Of a stretch of DNA of 64,000 nucleotides, positions 45,561 through 51,705 are shown piece after piece (position 1 is the stretch's first letter; each line of letters opens with the position of its first letter). The position numbers were made by a program, and so were the translations under genes. The notes below the pieces were generated by a model. The model searched no databases and was not told where the DNA came from. It saw nothing but the letters and a program-made list of their open reading frames with translations. The stretch is from Verrucomicrobiaceae bacterium. Its GTDB lineage: Bacteria; Verrucomicrobiota; Verrucomicrobiia; Verrucomicrobiales; Verrucomicrobiaceae. The stretch spans positions 248,001 to 312,000 of the forward strand of contig CANGYJ010000009.1 of NCBI GenBank assembly GCA_947458455.1, written 5' to 3'.

Positions 45561-46061
45561 ATGAAGATTGCAGTCAAAGACGCCTGTGTGTTGATCGACC
45601 TGATCAACGGAGGTCTCATTGGTGCCTGGTTTAAGCTTGGCATTGAGACATGGACGACAGATCTTGTGATCCGACAGGTAAGGAAGGAAAGCCAGTGGCC
45701 TGTAGTTGAAGCATTGCAGGCTACAGGTGTCATCAAGGTGAAGTCATTTGATGATGCCGAACTGAAGAAGGTCCGAGATTTTCAGTATGCTGCGAGTTTG
45801 GGGATCGAGGATCAATCCGTGCTTTTTCTCGCCACTGAAATTAAAGCCGTTCTGCTCACCAGCGACAAGAAGCTCCGCGCTCAGGCATCTGCCGCCAAAG
45901 TGCGGGTGATGGGCATTCTAGGGATCTTGGATGAGCTCCTAGCCAAATCTATCATCACCCAGCAGGCGGCAGCGGAAAAGCTGCAAGCGATGATGGATCA
46001 AGGGGCATTCCTGCCGTCAGGTGAATGTCAGAAGCGTCTCGAACTGTGGCACCACTCTTAA
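45561..46061 (+). CDS. PIN-like toxin partner of XRE-ImmA protein
   Basis: This 166-aa PIN-fold protein begins MKIAVKDACVLIDLINGGLI (D8, D13). The second acidic cluster lies at LGIEDQSVLFLATEIKAVLLTSDKKLR, with the D of TSDKKL close to the active site. The rest is helical. It follows the XRE-ImmA gene by 5 nt and no other gene is in the pair. The arrangement occurs in several bacterial lineages as a toxin-antitoxin or defence unit. RNA cleavage is expected but the target is unknown. Confidence 0.82.
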   Translation: MKIAVKDACVLIDLINGGLIGAWFKLGIETWTTDLVIRQVRKESQWPVVEALQATGVIKVKSFDDAELKKVRDFQYAASLGIEDQSVLFLATEIKAVLLTSDKKLRAQASAAKVRVMGILGILDELLAKSIITQQAAAEKLQAMMDQGAFLPSGECQKRLELWHHS

Positions 46062-46072
46062 TGACTCCCAGC

Positions 46073-46116
46073 TAAAGAAAAGAGACCCTGTAAAGCGTGA
46101 AGCAAAACAGGATCTC
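46073..46116. terminator. Intrinsic terminator between convergent genes
   Basis: GAGACCCTGT (46082-46091) pairs with ACAGGATCTC (46107-46116), with one mismatch. On the minus strand TCTTTTCTTT follows, a good terminator for the DUF932 gene. On the plus strand the tail is weaker. Confidence 0.75.
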
Positions 46117-46122
46117 AGATCT

Positions 46123-46899
46123 TTAGGCACTCAAACCGACATGCGTATCAAGCAGTCCATGAAGGGCTTCTGTGCGTTTCGGTAGCTCTGCGAGATTCCC
46201 ATCTTTCAGAGACTCCGTGAACGCATTGAACAGCGACCACACATTTCTCCCCTCGAATGCATCATGACGAGGCTCGCGCCATTCATTGAGCACCGGTGGG
46301 ATCAGGCGGTTGGAACAGACTCCGACATCAGTAGCGCGGATGATGAGATCATGGGCTTCGATGTCGGTGATCTCGGCCTCTTTGTAGGCTTCGATGCGTT
46401 TGTCTTGATCGTGCCATTTTGCCAGGAGTAGGCCAATGGAACGACTGACCAATTGAGGCAGGTCACGAACGATGAACCTCGTGTGTTTGCGGGCGAATTT
46501 AATATCGCCGACAAAACTAAGGTTATCGCAAACGAACACACTGGCACCGGCGACAATGCCAGCGGGAAAGGTCTTGTCGTGGCTGTTACGCAGTCCAAGC
46601 ACCCAGCAATAATCTTCTGTGGCTTTTTGAGCGTGGATTTCCATCAGACCGAAGTAGCGTTGACCTTGATGCGACAGTGAATGTGCTTGAGTGCCGATGC
46701 GCAGATTGGTGGTCTTGAGGGTCTTTTGAACCTGACTGATGAGCTGATGGTGGGGGATGGGACACCAGCTATTCGTTGAGCGTGGTGTGTTGACGTTGCG
46801 GACTTCATCAAGGTCCACGTTTTGTGCTCCGCAGTGAAGGGTTAGATTCGGTGTGCGGCGTTGGATGAGAACGGGTAGAGGATCGAGGTTTGCAATCAT
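46123..46899 (-). CDS. DUF932 protein (phage/plasmid-type)
   Basis: This 258-aa protein belongs to the DUF932 family, common in phages and plasmids and of unknown function. Typical segments are the N-terminal PIPHHQLISQVQKTL, the core GLRNSHDKTFPAGIVAGASV followed by VFVCDNLSF, and then the basic helix HTRFIVRDLPQLVSRSIG. The C-terminus has WREPRHDAFEGRNVWSLFNA with a conserved R-N-x-W. The leader before the ATG at 46899 is almost free of G and has no Shine-Dalgarno (CCACCACC directly before ATG). It starts a block of minus-strand genes with the same leader style. Confidence 0.9.
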   Translation of the reverse strand: MIANLDPLPVLIQRRTPNLTLHCGAQNVDLDEVRNVNTPRSTNSWCPIPHHQLISQVQKTLKTTNLRIGTQAHSLSHQGQRYFGLMEIHAQKATEDYCWVLGLRNSHDKTFPAGIVAGASVFVCDNLSFVGDIKFARKHTRFIVRDLPQLVSRSIGLLLAKWHDQDKRIEAYKEAEITDIEAHDLIIRATDVGVCSNRLIPPVLNEWREPRHDAFEGRNVWSLFNAFTESLKDGNLAELPKRTEALHGLLDTHVGLSA

Positions 46900-46929
46900 G
46901 GTGGTGGTTTGGGTTTGGGGTTGTGAGCG

Positions 46930-47124
46930 TCATGAAAACAGACGCTCAATTCTTTGGATGACGGGAACTGCGAGTAACCGGGCAGCGAGATCACCAGAGG
47001 AGGTCCAGTTGAGTTCTCCGGCTATTTCCCTCCATTCGACTTTGATGGTGCCGAGAGGAGTGATGATGGTTGCTCGTTTGGGGTGCTCGTGTTTGTCGAA
47101 GACGATGGACGAGATGCGCTTCAT
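46930..47124 (-). CDS. Small hypothetical protein
   Basis: This 64-aa protein begins MKRISSIVFDKHEHPKRATI and has a strand pair with WREIAGELNW, then a helical end. No family was recognised. The ATG at 47124 comes only 8 nt after a strong hairpin (47133-47170), an unusually short gap for a gene that would need its own promoter. It may thus be expressed by readthrough. Confidence 0.5.
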   Translation of the reverse strand: MKRISSIVFDKHEHPKRATIITPLGTIKVEWREIAGELNWTSSGDLAARLLAVPVIQRIERLFS

Positions 47125-47132
47125 AAAACGAC

Positions 47133-47170
47133 AAGAGCCAGACACACCGGTTAGGGCATATCTGGCTCTT
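47133..47170 (-). terminator. Gene-boundary hairpin
   Basis: AAGAGCCAGA (47133-47142) pairs perfectly with TCTGGCTCTT (47161-47170) around an 18-nt loop containing CCGGTTAGGG. On the minus strand it is followed by TGTCGTTTT and, almost at once, the start codon of the next gene. It may be a terminator for the clamp gene or an RNA-processing site. Confidence 0.8.
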
Positions 47171-47188
47171 TGATGGGTTGTGGGTGGA

Positions 47189-48607
47189 TTACAGCTTCAG
47201 GCCTTGGATGGACCTGAGTGTGGAGCGGACCGAATTGAACTCCCTCGCACTGGTCTTCTGGTCACGATTGATGACCTTCAGTTTCATGGATAGATCGCGC
47301 AGCATGTTGAAGCCTTCGTTGAGCTTGTCACGAATGATCAAGGTCATGTCGATGGCTTCTTCAGTGGCGGATTTCGATTCGTTGGATGTTGGTGGTTCGG
47401 AGGTGATCATGGGTTTCCTTTCTTGGGGTGGTGCTGGTGGTGAAACAGGCCTTGATGGTGGCATGTTTACCGGAGCGGGTTGTTGGTTTGCTGGTGGCTG
47501 GGTGTTGGCTCCATCAGACCGGAGTGGCATGACTATCATTTGCCTGCCTTGGTTGTGGAAACGCAGTGGTGCCATTTGATCCATGAGGCTGATGGTGTTG
47601 AGTCCGTATTCGAGGGCTTTGATGAGGAAGCGTCGGCTCAGGAAGGTGATCATTTCCGGGCCTTCTGCTTTAGCATCTGAGACAGGAACTCGCGTCCAAG
47701 GCTCGTTGTCGTGGTCTTTGCCGAGGAGCAGGAATTGCCCCTGTTTGCATTCCAAGCCGATGGTCTGGAATTTGTCCGGATCGTGACAAGGCATGCGCTG
47801 GATAAGCTTGATGAGCGTTTCCAGTTTCGCCGGATCAAGAGTGATGTGGGTCTTGGCGTCGTTGGGATTAGGGATCGTTTGCCGCCAGTTTGGATAATTC
47901 CCTTCGATCTGCTTGCTGATGAACCTCCAACGTCGGCTGGAGAGTTGCACAGCTTTATCATCGATCTTCATTTGCCACTCACCATCTGCATTGAACTCTT
48001 TCCATCCGAGGAACTTGTGATTCGGGATGATGACGGAGTTTTTCAGCGGGAGCGTGAACGAATTCGCGCTGTAGAGGTGCTTTCCATCAGTGCCCACAAT
48101 GTAGTTGGCTTTCGGATTGCTGGTATCGATGAAGGTGCCGTTGAGGACGTAACGAGTAGCGTCAACACTGGCACATTCCATCGCTTCATGAATGGATCGA
48201 CGAAGCTCTGGTGGTAGTGCGATGGCATCGGCCTTGATACGTGGAGTTACGGGGAACTCGTCGGTGGGAATGTGTTTCACCTTTTGTTCTCCGAGACTGT
48301 CAGCCAGCGCGAATTTAATGATGCCTGGCTCAACGTGGATGCGCTCGTTTTTTCCGCAGTTCTTGGTGATCTGCGTGAGTTGGTCATACGGAACGAGCAC
48401 AGCCATAGGCGGACCTTCGGCGGGATGCTCAAGACGCATGGTGACGAAGCGATCAAGGTCGGTGCCGGTGAGAGCGATCCAACCATCTGATGTTCGTTCG
48501 ATTTTGACGTGATGCAGGACAGGCAGAGTGGATCGTGGATTGATCACTTTTCCGAGTCCTGCCAGTGCGGGTTTAAGCTCCGCGATGGGTAGGGTGATGG
48601 GTTTCAT
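47189..48607 (-). CDS. dnaN-like: DNA polymerase III beta sliding-clamp homologue, element-borne
   Basis: In this 472-aa protein the first 360 residues match the beta clamp. They show RSTLPVLHHVKIE, DGWIALTGTDLD, the segment TDEFPVTPRI, then DATRYVLNGTFID, VGTDGKHLYSAN and SSRRWRFISKQIEGNYPNW. A second-half pattern follows (LIKLIQRMPCHDPDKFQTIG, FLSRRFLIKALEYGLNTISL). The remaining C-terminal 110 residues are an extension with a Pro-rich linker and a helical domain not found in host clamps. It would tether polymerase or other DNA enzymes during element replication. The start at 48607 has a C/A-rich leader with no Shine-Dalgarno. Confidence 0.85.
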   Translation of the reverse strand: MKPITLPIAELKPALAGLGKVINPRSTLPVLHHVKIERTSDGWIALTGTDLDRFVTMRLEHPAEGPPMAVLVPYDQLTQITKNCGKNERIHVEPGIIKFALADSLGEQKVKHIPTDEFPVTPRIKADAIALPPELRRSIHEAMECASVDATRYVLNGTFIDTSNPKANYIVGTDGKHLYSANSFTLPLKNSVIIPNHKFLGWKEFNADGEWQMKIDDKAVQLSSRRWRFISKQIEGNYPNWRQTIPNPNDAKTHITLDPAKLETLIKLIQRMPCHDPDKFQTIGLECKQGQFLLLGKDHDNEPWTRVPVSDAKAEGPEMITFLSRRFLIKALEYGLNTISLMDQMAPLRFHNQGRQMIVMPLRSDGANTQPPANQQPAPVNMPPSRPVSPPAPPQERKPMITSEPPTSNESKSATEEAIDMTLIIRDKLNEGFNMLRDLSMKLKVINRDQKTSAREFNSVRSTLRSIQGLKL

Positions 48608-48630
48608 GTTTGGGTGGTGGGGTTGAACGC

Positions 48631-48666
48631 AAAAAGCCCATGAGCCGGTTAAGGACACATGGGCTT
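48631..48666 (-). terminator. Gene-boundary hairpin with T-run
   Basis: AAGCCCATG (48634-48642) pairs with CATGGGCTT (48658-48666), with CCGGTTAAGG in the loop. On the minus strand five T residues follow. It would terminate transcription of the 48723 gene, and lies 23 nt before the clamp start codon. Confidence 0.82.
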
Positions 48667-48722
48667 GGAGCGTGGGGTTGGGGTGCTTGTGGAAATGTTT
48701 ACACAAGCTGAGGGGCGTATGT

Positions 48723-48917
48723 TCAGAAGGCTGTTTGTCTGGTTTCCCAGGCATTCAGCTCTTCCACCTCATTGATCTTGACGTCGTGGTGGTCGTTCCA
48801 GTTTTGAATGAGCGTGATGCCCGATTCGTGGAGGACGACACTTTCGATACTGCCAAGCGTGATGCCTTGAATGGCCTCGGCTAAATCTGACAATGCAGCT
48901 TCGAGTTCAGCGCTCAT
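48723..48917 (-). CDS. Small acidic hypothetical protein
   Basis: This 64-aa protein has an N-terminal helix MSAELEAALSDLAEAIQGIT and a beta-rich second half ending NEVEELNAWETRQTAF. It is acidic and soluble, with no family recognised. The ATG at 48917 is chosen over one thirteen codons upstream, because the upstream part lies inside the hairpin at 48925-48966. Hairpins lie on both sides of this gene. Confidence 0.5.
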   Translation of the reverse strand: MSAELEAALSDLAEAIQGITLGSIESVVLHESGITLIQNWNDHHDVKINEVEELNAWETRQTAF

Positions 48918-48924
48918 GTGAAAT

Positions 48925-48966
48925 GAAAAGAGCCGGACAATCCTGTGACAGATCATCCGGCTCTTG
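48925..48966 (-). terminator. Gene-boundary hairpin
   Basis: AAGAGCCGGA (48929-48938) pairs perfectly with TCCGGCTCTT (48957-48966) around an 18-nt loop. The minus-strand tail is TTTCATTTCAC and runs straight into the ATG at 48917. Its stem is nearly the same as that at 47133-47170. Confidence 0.8.
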
Positions 48967-48984
48967 GGTTTTGTAGTTGGGGAA

Positions 48985-49488
48985 TCAGTAACCGTAAGGG
49001 TCTCTGCGTTGGGTTCGCATTCGCATCTCCAGTATGGTGCGACCGATGTAGATCATGCCGCAGACCAGGAGAATGCTCAGGACAACGGAGAGCGGAAACA
49101 GCACGAAGCTGCTAAACGTCTCTGTGAGCATGGCGATCCATACTTTGAACTGAGTAATCGCCATGGTGACAAGCGGAGCCACCATGAGCACAGGAATGGC
49201 GATGCTGATGGCAAGCCGGATGTTGAGCTTGATGAACTCCCGGAGGTTGCCCAGAGGAGACAGTGCGTATTCCAGCTTGTTGAGAATGAACCTGCACACT
49301 TCAGCGGATCTTTCGATGGCGGTGAGATGTGCCAGTTCATTGTCCACTACGGGCACAGGCAACGGTTTAGGCTGCCAATGTTGAGTGAACATGCTCTTCA
49401 TCCGTTTGGCCCATGATGATGTGGGGTTTGCGGCCGTTGAGCTTTGTGGGTGATGTGGGTGTTGGTCCCAGTCTTCGTGATGTTGCAT
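48985..49488 (-). CDS. Membrane protein with two C-terminal spans
   Basis: This 167-aa protein has a His/Gln-rich, probably disordered N-terminus (MQHHEDWDQHPHHPQSSTAA). An amphipathic helical part follows (RSAEVCRFILNKLEYALSPL), then two transmembrane helices (ISIAIPVLMVAPLVTMAI and FVLFPLSVVLSILLVCGMIY), ending in a basic tail. The first 122 nt overlap the end of the upstream gene in another frame. A later start at 49401 (MKSMFTQHW) would shorten the overlap to 35 nt. The pair resembles phage holin or spanin cassettes only in being small, membrane-bound and overlapping. Confidence 0.55.
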   Translation of the reverse strand: MQHHEDWDQHPHHPQSSTAANPTSSWAKRMKSMFTQHWQPKPLPVPVVDNELAHLTAIERSAEVCRFILNKLEYALSPLGNLREFIKLNIRLAISIAIPVLMVAPLVTMAITQFKVWIAMLTETFSSFVLFPLSVVLSILLVCGMIYIGRTILEMRMRTQRRDPYGY

Positions 49489-49738
49489 CGTGGTGTTTAC
49501 GGGTTGTGGCTCCAAGTGCGGTGCCGATGATGAGGAGGAGCACACAGCCGATACCCAAAGAACCGGAGGCGATTTGCCAGCGGTTGAGAAGGATGGCTTG
49601 TGCTGACAGGTGGCTTTCCAGAGTGACGATCTTTTCCTTGTATTCAGGGATTGGATCGGGCGCACTGGTGAAAGGCCAGAAGGCGTTTGCGGCAGTTGAG
49701 CAGCAAAGCAGGCAGATGATGAGGATGAGGTGTTTCAT
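49367..49738 (-). CDS. Small exported membrane protein
   Basis: This 123-aa protein has a signal peptide (MKHLILIICLLCCSTAANAF). A short coiled segment follows (EYKEKIVTLESHLSAQAI), then a transmembrane helix (IGCVLLLIIGTALGA) and a hydrophilic cytoplasmic tail. The end of its coding sequence overlaps the downstream membrane-protein gene by 122 nt. The start at 49738 follows a leader of 26 nt containing almost no G. No family was recognised. Confidence 0.6.
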   Translation of the reverse strand: MKHLILIICLLCCSTAANAFWPFTSAPDPIPEYKEKIVTLESHLSAQAILLNRWQIASGSLGIGCVLLLIIGTALGATTRKHHDATSRRLGPTPTSPTKLNGRKPHIIMGQTDEEHVHSTLAA

Positions 49739-49767
49739 GGTGATAGGGGTGGGGTTGAGGGTTGGGT

Positions 49768-50586
49768 TTAATGCCAGCGTCGGCATTCAGCGAAGAACTC
49801 GCATCCCATGCAGCCAAAGCTTGGCGATGGGTAGAATTGTCCTTTGCCCAGCTCGTTCTGATAAACATCCATGAGGTGAAACAGGCGTGATTGCTGTTGA
49901 TCGCTCATGGGTGGCATGTCGGTGATGCAGAGCTTGGGGCTTTTGTTTTTGACCAGGTGGTGCAGCTCGATGCCTGTTTCCTTTTTACCTGTGTTGTGGC
50001 GGTAAAGGACAGCGTAGCTGCTTGTCTGGGTTTCGTGTAGATGCTCGACAGAGGATGGGTTGGGCGTCGAGGAACTGGTTTTGAAGTCGATGATGCTTCC
50101 TTCTTGAACGAGGTCGAGGATACCGATGAGGCGGGGAAGACCGTGTTGTTTGAGGTCAGCTTCAATAGACACTTCCACGGCGTCTGGCTTGATGTTTGCC
50201 ATCTCACCACTTTGCCGGATGTAGGTGTCACAAAGTCGCCAGCCTGTAGTTTTCTCTTCATCTTCTTCGCCTGGTTCCCAATTGACGGAACCTTCGGAGA
50301 TGTCCGCCCAAGCTTTTGTGAACTCGTCGTGGAGTTCCTTTAGCGAGAGCGGTTTATTGAGCCAACGTGCTTTGTTCCAGGCCTTCAATGCGGAATGAAC
50401 CGAATTGCCGACATGGAGTGAGGCAGTCTTGGGCTTCTTGAGTTTGAGCACATAGCGGAAGAAGAACTTCAGCCGGCATTGCAGATACAGAGACAGCCGT
50501 GAAGCCGAGACTGTGTTCTGCAAGCCGGTGATGATGTCCTTCTCGCTGAGCTCGATGGGTTTGGGAGCTTCAGCGGGTGTTTTCAT
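49768..50586 (-). CDS. Cas4/RecB-like PD-(D/E)XK nuclease with Fe-S cysteines
   Basis: This 272-aa nuclease belongs to the PD-(D/E)XK superfamily. The N-terminal helix LSLYLQCRLKFFFRYVL contains C37 and HVGNSVHSAL holds the first catalytic His. The active-site strands are GILDLVQEGSIIDFKTSSS (D, then D-x-K). C259, C262 and C268 near the C-terminus complete a four-cysteine cluster like that of Cas4 and AddB. Such enzymes resect DNA ends in recombination or phage replication. There is no cas1 or CRISPR nearby, so an adaptation role is unlikely. Its start overlaps the stop of the upstream gene by 4 nt, suggesting a functional link. Confidence 0.88.
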   Translation of the reverse strand: MKTPAEAPKPIELSEKDIITGLQNTVSASRLSLYLQCRLKFFFRYVLKLKKPKTASLHVGNSVHSALKAWNKARWLNKPLSLKELHDEFTKAWADISEGSVNWEPGEEDEEKTTGWRLCDTYIRQSGEMANIKPDAVEVSIEADLKQHGLPRLIGILDLVQEGSIIDFKTSSSTPNPSSVEHLHETQTSSYAVLYRHNTGKKETGIELHHLVKNKSPKLCITDMPPMSDQQQSRLFHLMDVYQNELGKGQFYPSPSFGCMGCEFFAECRRWH

Positions 50587-51128
50587 GCTGCTTGGCGGTT
50601 GGTGGGTTGTTGCTGCCAGCGGGTTTGACGCGTGGCGGGTTTGCCGACTTTGGCGAGCAGGTCTTCAATCAGTTGTGAGGCCTGCATTTTATTGAGCTGC
50701 TTCACGCCGATACCGAAGAGCTGAATGGACAGATCTTCGGCTTCCTGCTTGTCCATCTTGTTGTCACTGATGATGCGCAGGATAAAACCGCGTTGACCAT
50801 CTGTGCAGTTCCAGGAATCACCATTAGCACGAGGCTGCTGATGACCATTGGCTTGCTGACGCCCGTTACCGTTGAGTTGGTAGGTGCGACCGTTGTTGTT
50901 CTGATGGGCGTGACTGTTCCCGTTGCCGTTACTGGCTGAGGGGATGAAGCCGACGTTTTGAATTTCCTGATCGACGGAGTGTTGCAGAAGTTCGTAAAGC
51001 TTCTGAATTTCCTGTTCGACCTTGCTGATGTCCGTGAGTTCGACTTCGACGGACGCACTGAAGCTGTGACTGCTGTATTGTGGCAGACCGAGCTTCTTGC
51101 TGTAATTGGCGCTGAGTTTGATAGCCAT
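50583..51128 (-). CDS. Recombination-associated protein partner of Cas4-like nuclease
   Basis: This 181-aa protein has three parts. The N-terminal domain of about 70 residues begins MAIKLSANYSKKLGLPQYSS and continues SFSASVEVELTDI. A Gln/Asn/Gly-rich linker covers about 75-105. A C-terminal helical module (GQRGFILRIISDNKMDKQEA then FGIGVKQLNKMQASQLIEDL) is of a type found at the ends of phage recombination or DNA-binding proteins. It overlaps the nuclease gene by 4 nt. Similar two-gene pairs occur on mobile elements, and a single-strand-annealing or ssDNA-binding role is possible but unproven. Confidence 0.65.
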   Translation of the reverse strand: MAIKLSANYSKKLGLPQYSSHSFSASVEVELTDISKVEQEIQKLYELLQHSVDQEIQNVGFIPSASNGNGNSHAHQNNNGRTYQLNGNGRQQANGHQQPRANGDSWNCTDGQRGFILRIISDNKMDKQEAEDLSIQLFGIGVKQLNKMQASQLIEDLLAKVGKPATRQTRWQQQPTNRQAA

Positions 51129-51160
51129 GATGTTTATTTTGGTGGTGGGATGTGGGCACG

Positions 51161-51189
51161 AAAAAGCCAGACCTTGATTGGCCTGGCTT
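51161..51189 (-). terminator. Gene-boundary hairpin with T-run
   Basis: AAGCCAG (51164-51170) pairs with CTGGCTT (51183-51189), with further imperfect pairs inside. On the minus strand TTTTT follows. It lies between the genes at 51215 and 51128 and is of the same type as the other gene-boundary hairpins. Confidence 0.75.
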
Positions 51190-51214
51190 CATGTGTGGTT
51201 GGGGTGGTGGTGAG

Positions 51215-51430
51215 CTATGCTGCTTGCGCGAGCACAGTGACTTCTTTGGTGGTGTCTTCCGCGAGTGTCAGTGTGGTTGCTTGAATCCATCCTGGCGAAC
51301 CACGAAGCGCATTCTGCAAGAGTTCATCCGTGAGCTTGGTCATGGGAATCTTGAGGTGTTTGGCCTGGTGGTAGAGCGCGGAGACAAGGAACCGACTGAG
51401 CTGCGGAGAATAATGCCGTGGACGTGCCAT
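51215..51430 (-). CDS. Ribbon-helix-helix-like small regulator
   Basis: This 71-aa protein begins MARPRHYSPQLSRFLVSALY. A strand followed by two helices (HQAKHLKIPMTKLTDELLQN) suits a CopG/Arc-type ribbon-helix-helix DNA-binding protein. The end is hydrophobic and beta-rich. Unlike most genes here it has a clear Shine-Dalgarno (AAGGAG) about 7 nt before the ATG at 51430, in addition to the C/A-rich leader upstream. It may regulate the block. The family assignment is tentative. Confidence 0.5.
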   Translation of the reverse strand: MARPRHYSPQLSRFLVSALYHQAKHLKIPMTKLTDELLQNALRGSPGWIQATTLTLAEDTTKEVTVLAQAA

Positions 51431-51455
51431 GGTATTCTCCTTGGTGGTTTGGGTG

Positions 51456-51614
51456 CTATTTCTGGACGTAACGCTGATCGCAGATTTCGAGGATGGATTC
51501 CTGCGAATAGCGGAAGGCAGCCCGCATCGAATCAGCGCCAAATTTGAAGGCGACGATGATGAGGGATGTCTGAACTGCTGCGATGACGTAGAGGATAACG
51601 ACTGCCTTTTTCAT
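51456..51614 (-). CDS. Small membrane protein
   Basis: This 52-aa protein has one N-terminal transmembrane helix (AVVILYVIAAVQTSLIIVAF) and a charged tail with YSQESILEICDQRYVQK. Upstream in-frame codons were rejected because the segment before the ATG at 51614 is the C/A-rich leader found elsewhere in the block. No family was recognised. Confidence 0.5.
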   Translation of the reverse strand: MKKAVVILYVIAAVQTSLIIVAFKFGADSMRAAFRYSQESILEICDQRYVQK

Positions 51615-51705
51615 TGTGGGTATGGGTGTAGGGTTGATGAGGGTTGGAGATAAACTCCTTCTCATCTTGCTATACCCGTAATGACCTGACGCGAAGGTGG
51701 AGGGG

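Noticed and set aside
49768..50586. A CRISPR-associated Cas4
   Set aside because: It has the cysteine cluster and nuclease motifs, but there are no cas1, cas2 or repeats nearby. A phage-type recombination nuclease is more likely.
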